A stretch of 36,162 nt of DNA. Source: CAWCQC01 sp963819905. GTDB taxonomy: Bacteria; Actinomycetota; Thermoleophilia; Gaiellales; Gaiellaceae. Location: positions 1 to 36,162 of the forward strand of contig CAWFXP010000008.1 of NCBI GenBank assembly GCA_963819905.1, given 5' to 3'. The notes under the pieces were generated by a model. That model ran no database searches, had not been told where the DNA came from, and saw nothing but the letters and a program-made list of their open reading frames with translations. The translations under genes and the position numbers were made by a program. Numbering within the stretch: the first letter of the stretch is position 1; each line of letters opens with the position of its first letter. This document shows positions 35,968 to 36,162 of this stretch, piece by piece.

Positions 35968-36162
35968 TCAGGGACCGCGGATGACGGTCACCTGCTCGCC
36001 GAGCGGCGACTCTCGACGAACTCCTCTACGCCCGTCCAGACGGAGCGCGACGCGGACGGTCGTGTCGGTCCGCTCCATCGGGCGACGACCTTGGCCTCGA
36101 CCTGACCGGCCTCGCCGTCGAGCTCGACAACACGACGTCGCCCAGCTCGAGCCGCTGAACGT
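35968..36162 (-). CDS. C-terminal end of an unidentified protein, cut by the window edge
   Basis: The minus strand reads into a TGA at 35968. The last 36 residues are ERTDTTVRVALRLDGRRGVR plus RESPLGEQVTVIRGP. Upstream of a frame change near 36075 the sequence VELDGEAGQVEAKVVAR continues the same style of alternating beta-strand residues. It resembles the end of a small beta-barrel or OB-like domain, but I cannot name a family. The start is outside the window. Confidence 0.4.
   Translation of the reverse strand, partial: TFSGSSWATSCCRARRRGRSGRGQGRRPMERTDTTVRVALRLDGRRGVRRESPLGEQVTVIRGP

Noticed and set aside
1..36162. CRISPR arrays, insertion sequences, transposases, rRNA genes or phage structural genes
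   Set aside because: I saw no direct-repeat arrays, transposase motifs or rRNA sequence. The only sign of mobility is the tRNA remnant.

Overview
The window looks like chromosomal DNA from a GC-rich actinobacterium, possibly a deep-branching lineage such as Thermoleophilia/Gaiellales. That placement is an inference from composition, promoter style (TAGGCT/TAGGAT -10 boxes directly in front of start codons) and gene families. It is not a marker-gene result. At least fifteen genes are interrupted by one or more single-base frame changes while the protein stays well conserved on both sides. The simplest reading is residual indel errors in a metagenome-type assembly, not decay of every gene.

Layout. 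Positions 1-1330 hold a cut-off cupin gene, a yidB-like gene with a strong hairpin, the 3' half of a tRNA-Arg(TCT) gene (a likely integration scar) and a short AT-richer stretch. From 15424 down to 1328 runs one long minus-strand array: hydantoinase/oxoprolinase A and B, an SDR dehydrogenase, a complete branched-chain-amino-acid-type ABC importer (binding protein, LivG, LivF, LivH, LivM), a SIS-domain sugar isomerase-like protein, a beta-keto acid cleavage enzyme, a glutamate-semialdehyde-aminomutase-like aminotransferase, a small EamA permease and a second SDR. Most neighbours overlap by ATGA or GTGA.

From 15570 to 21253 a divergent plus-strand operon carries biotin synthase, LamB/YcsF (PxpA), two carboxyltransferase subunits, a biotin carboxyl carrier protein, biotin carboxylase and a small cupin. 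The carboxyltransferase subunits resemble the two halves of the urea carboxylase CT domain more than the shorter KipI/KipA (PxpB/PxpC) proteins. A convergent terminator separates this operon from a second hydantoinase/oxoprolinase A-B pair (25289 to 21270, minus), which is divergent from a class III omega-aminotransferase (25323-26606). The 1.3-26.6 kb block therefore encodes three different ATP-driven systems of the kind that open lactam, hydantoin or cyclic amide rings, plus uptake, transamination, oxidoreduction and beta-keto acid cleavage. I propose a catabolic island for a cyclic amide or a related nitrogenous compound. The split biotin enzyme is the most novel part.

The rest (26.7-36.2 kb) is unrelated: a secreted matrixin-like metalloprotease, a badly broken peptide-type ABC binding protein, a three-gene membrane-protein operon headed by an AI-2E family permease, two cysteine-free carboxymuconolactone-decarboxylase-like proteins on either side of a large LuxR/MalT-like regulator, a 58-residue two-helix membrane protein, and the end of an unidentified gene.
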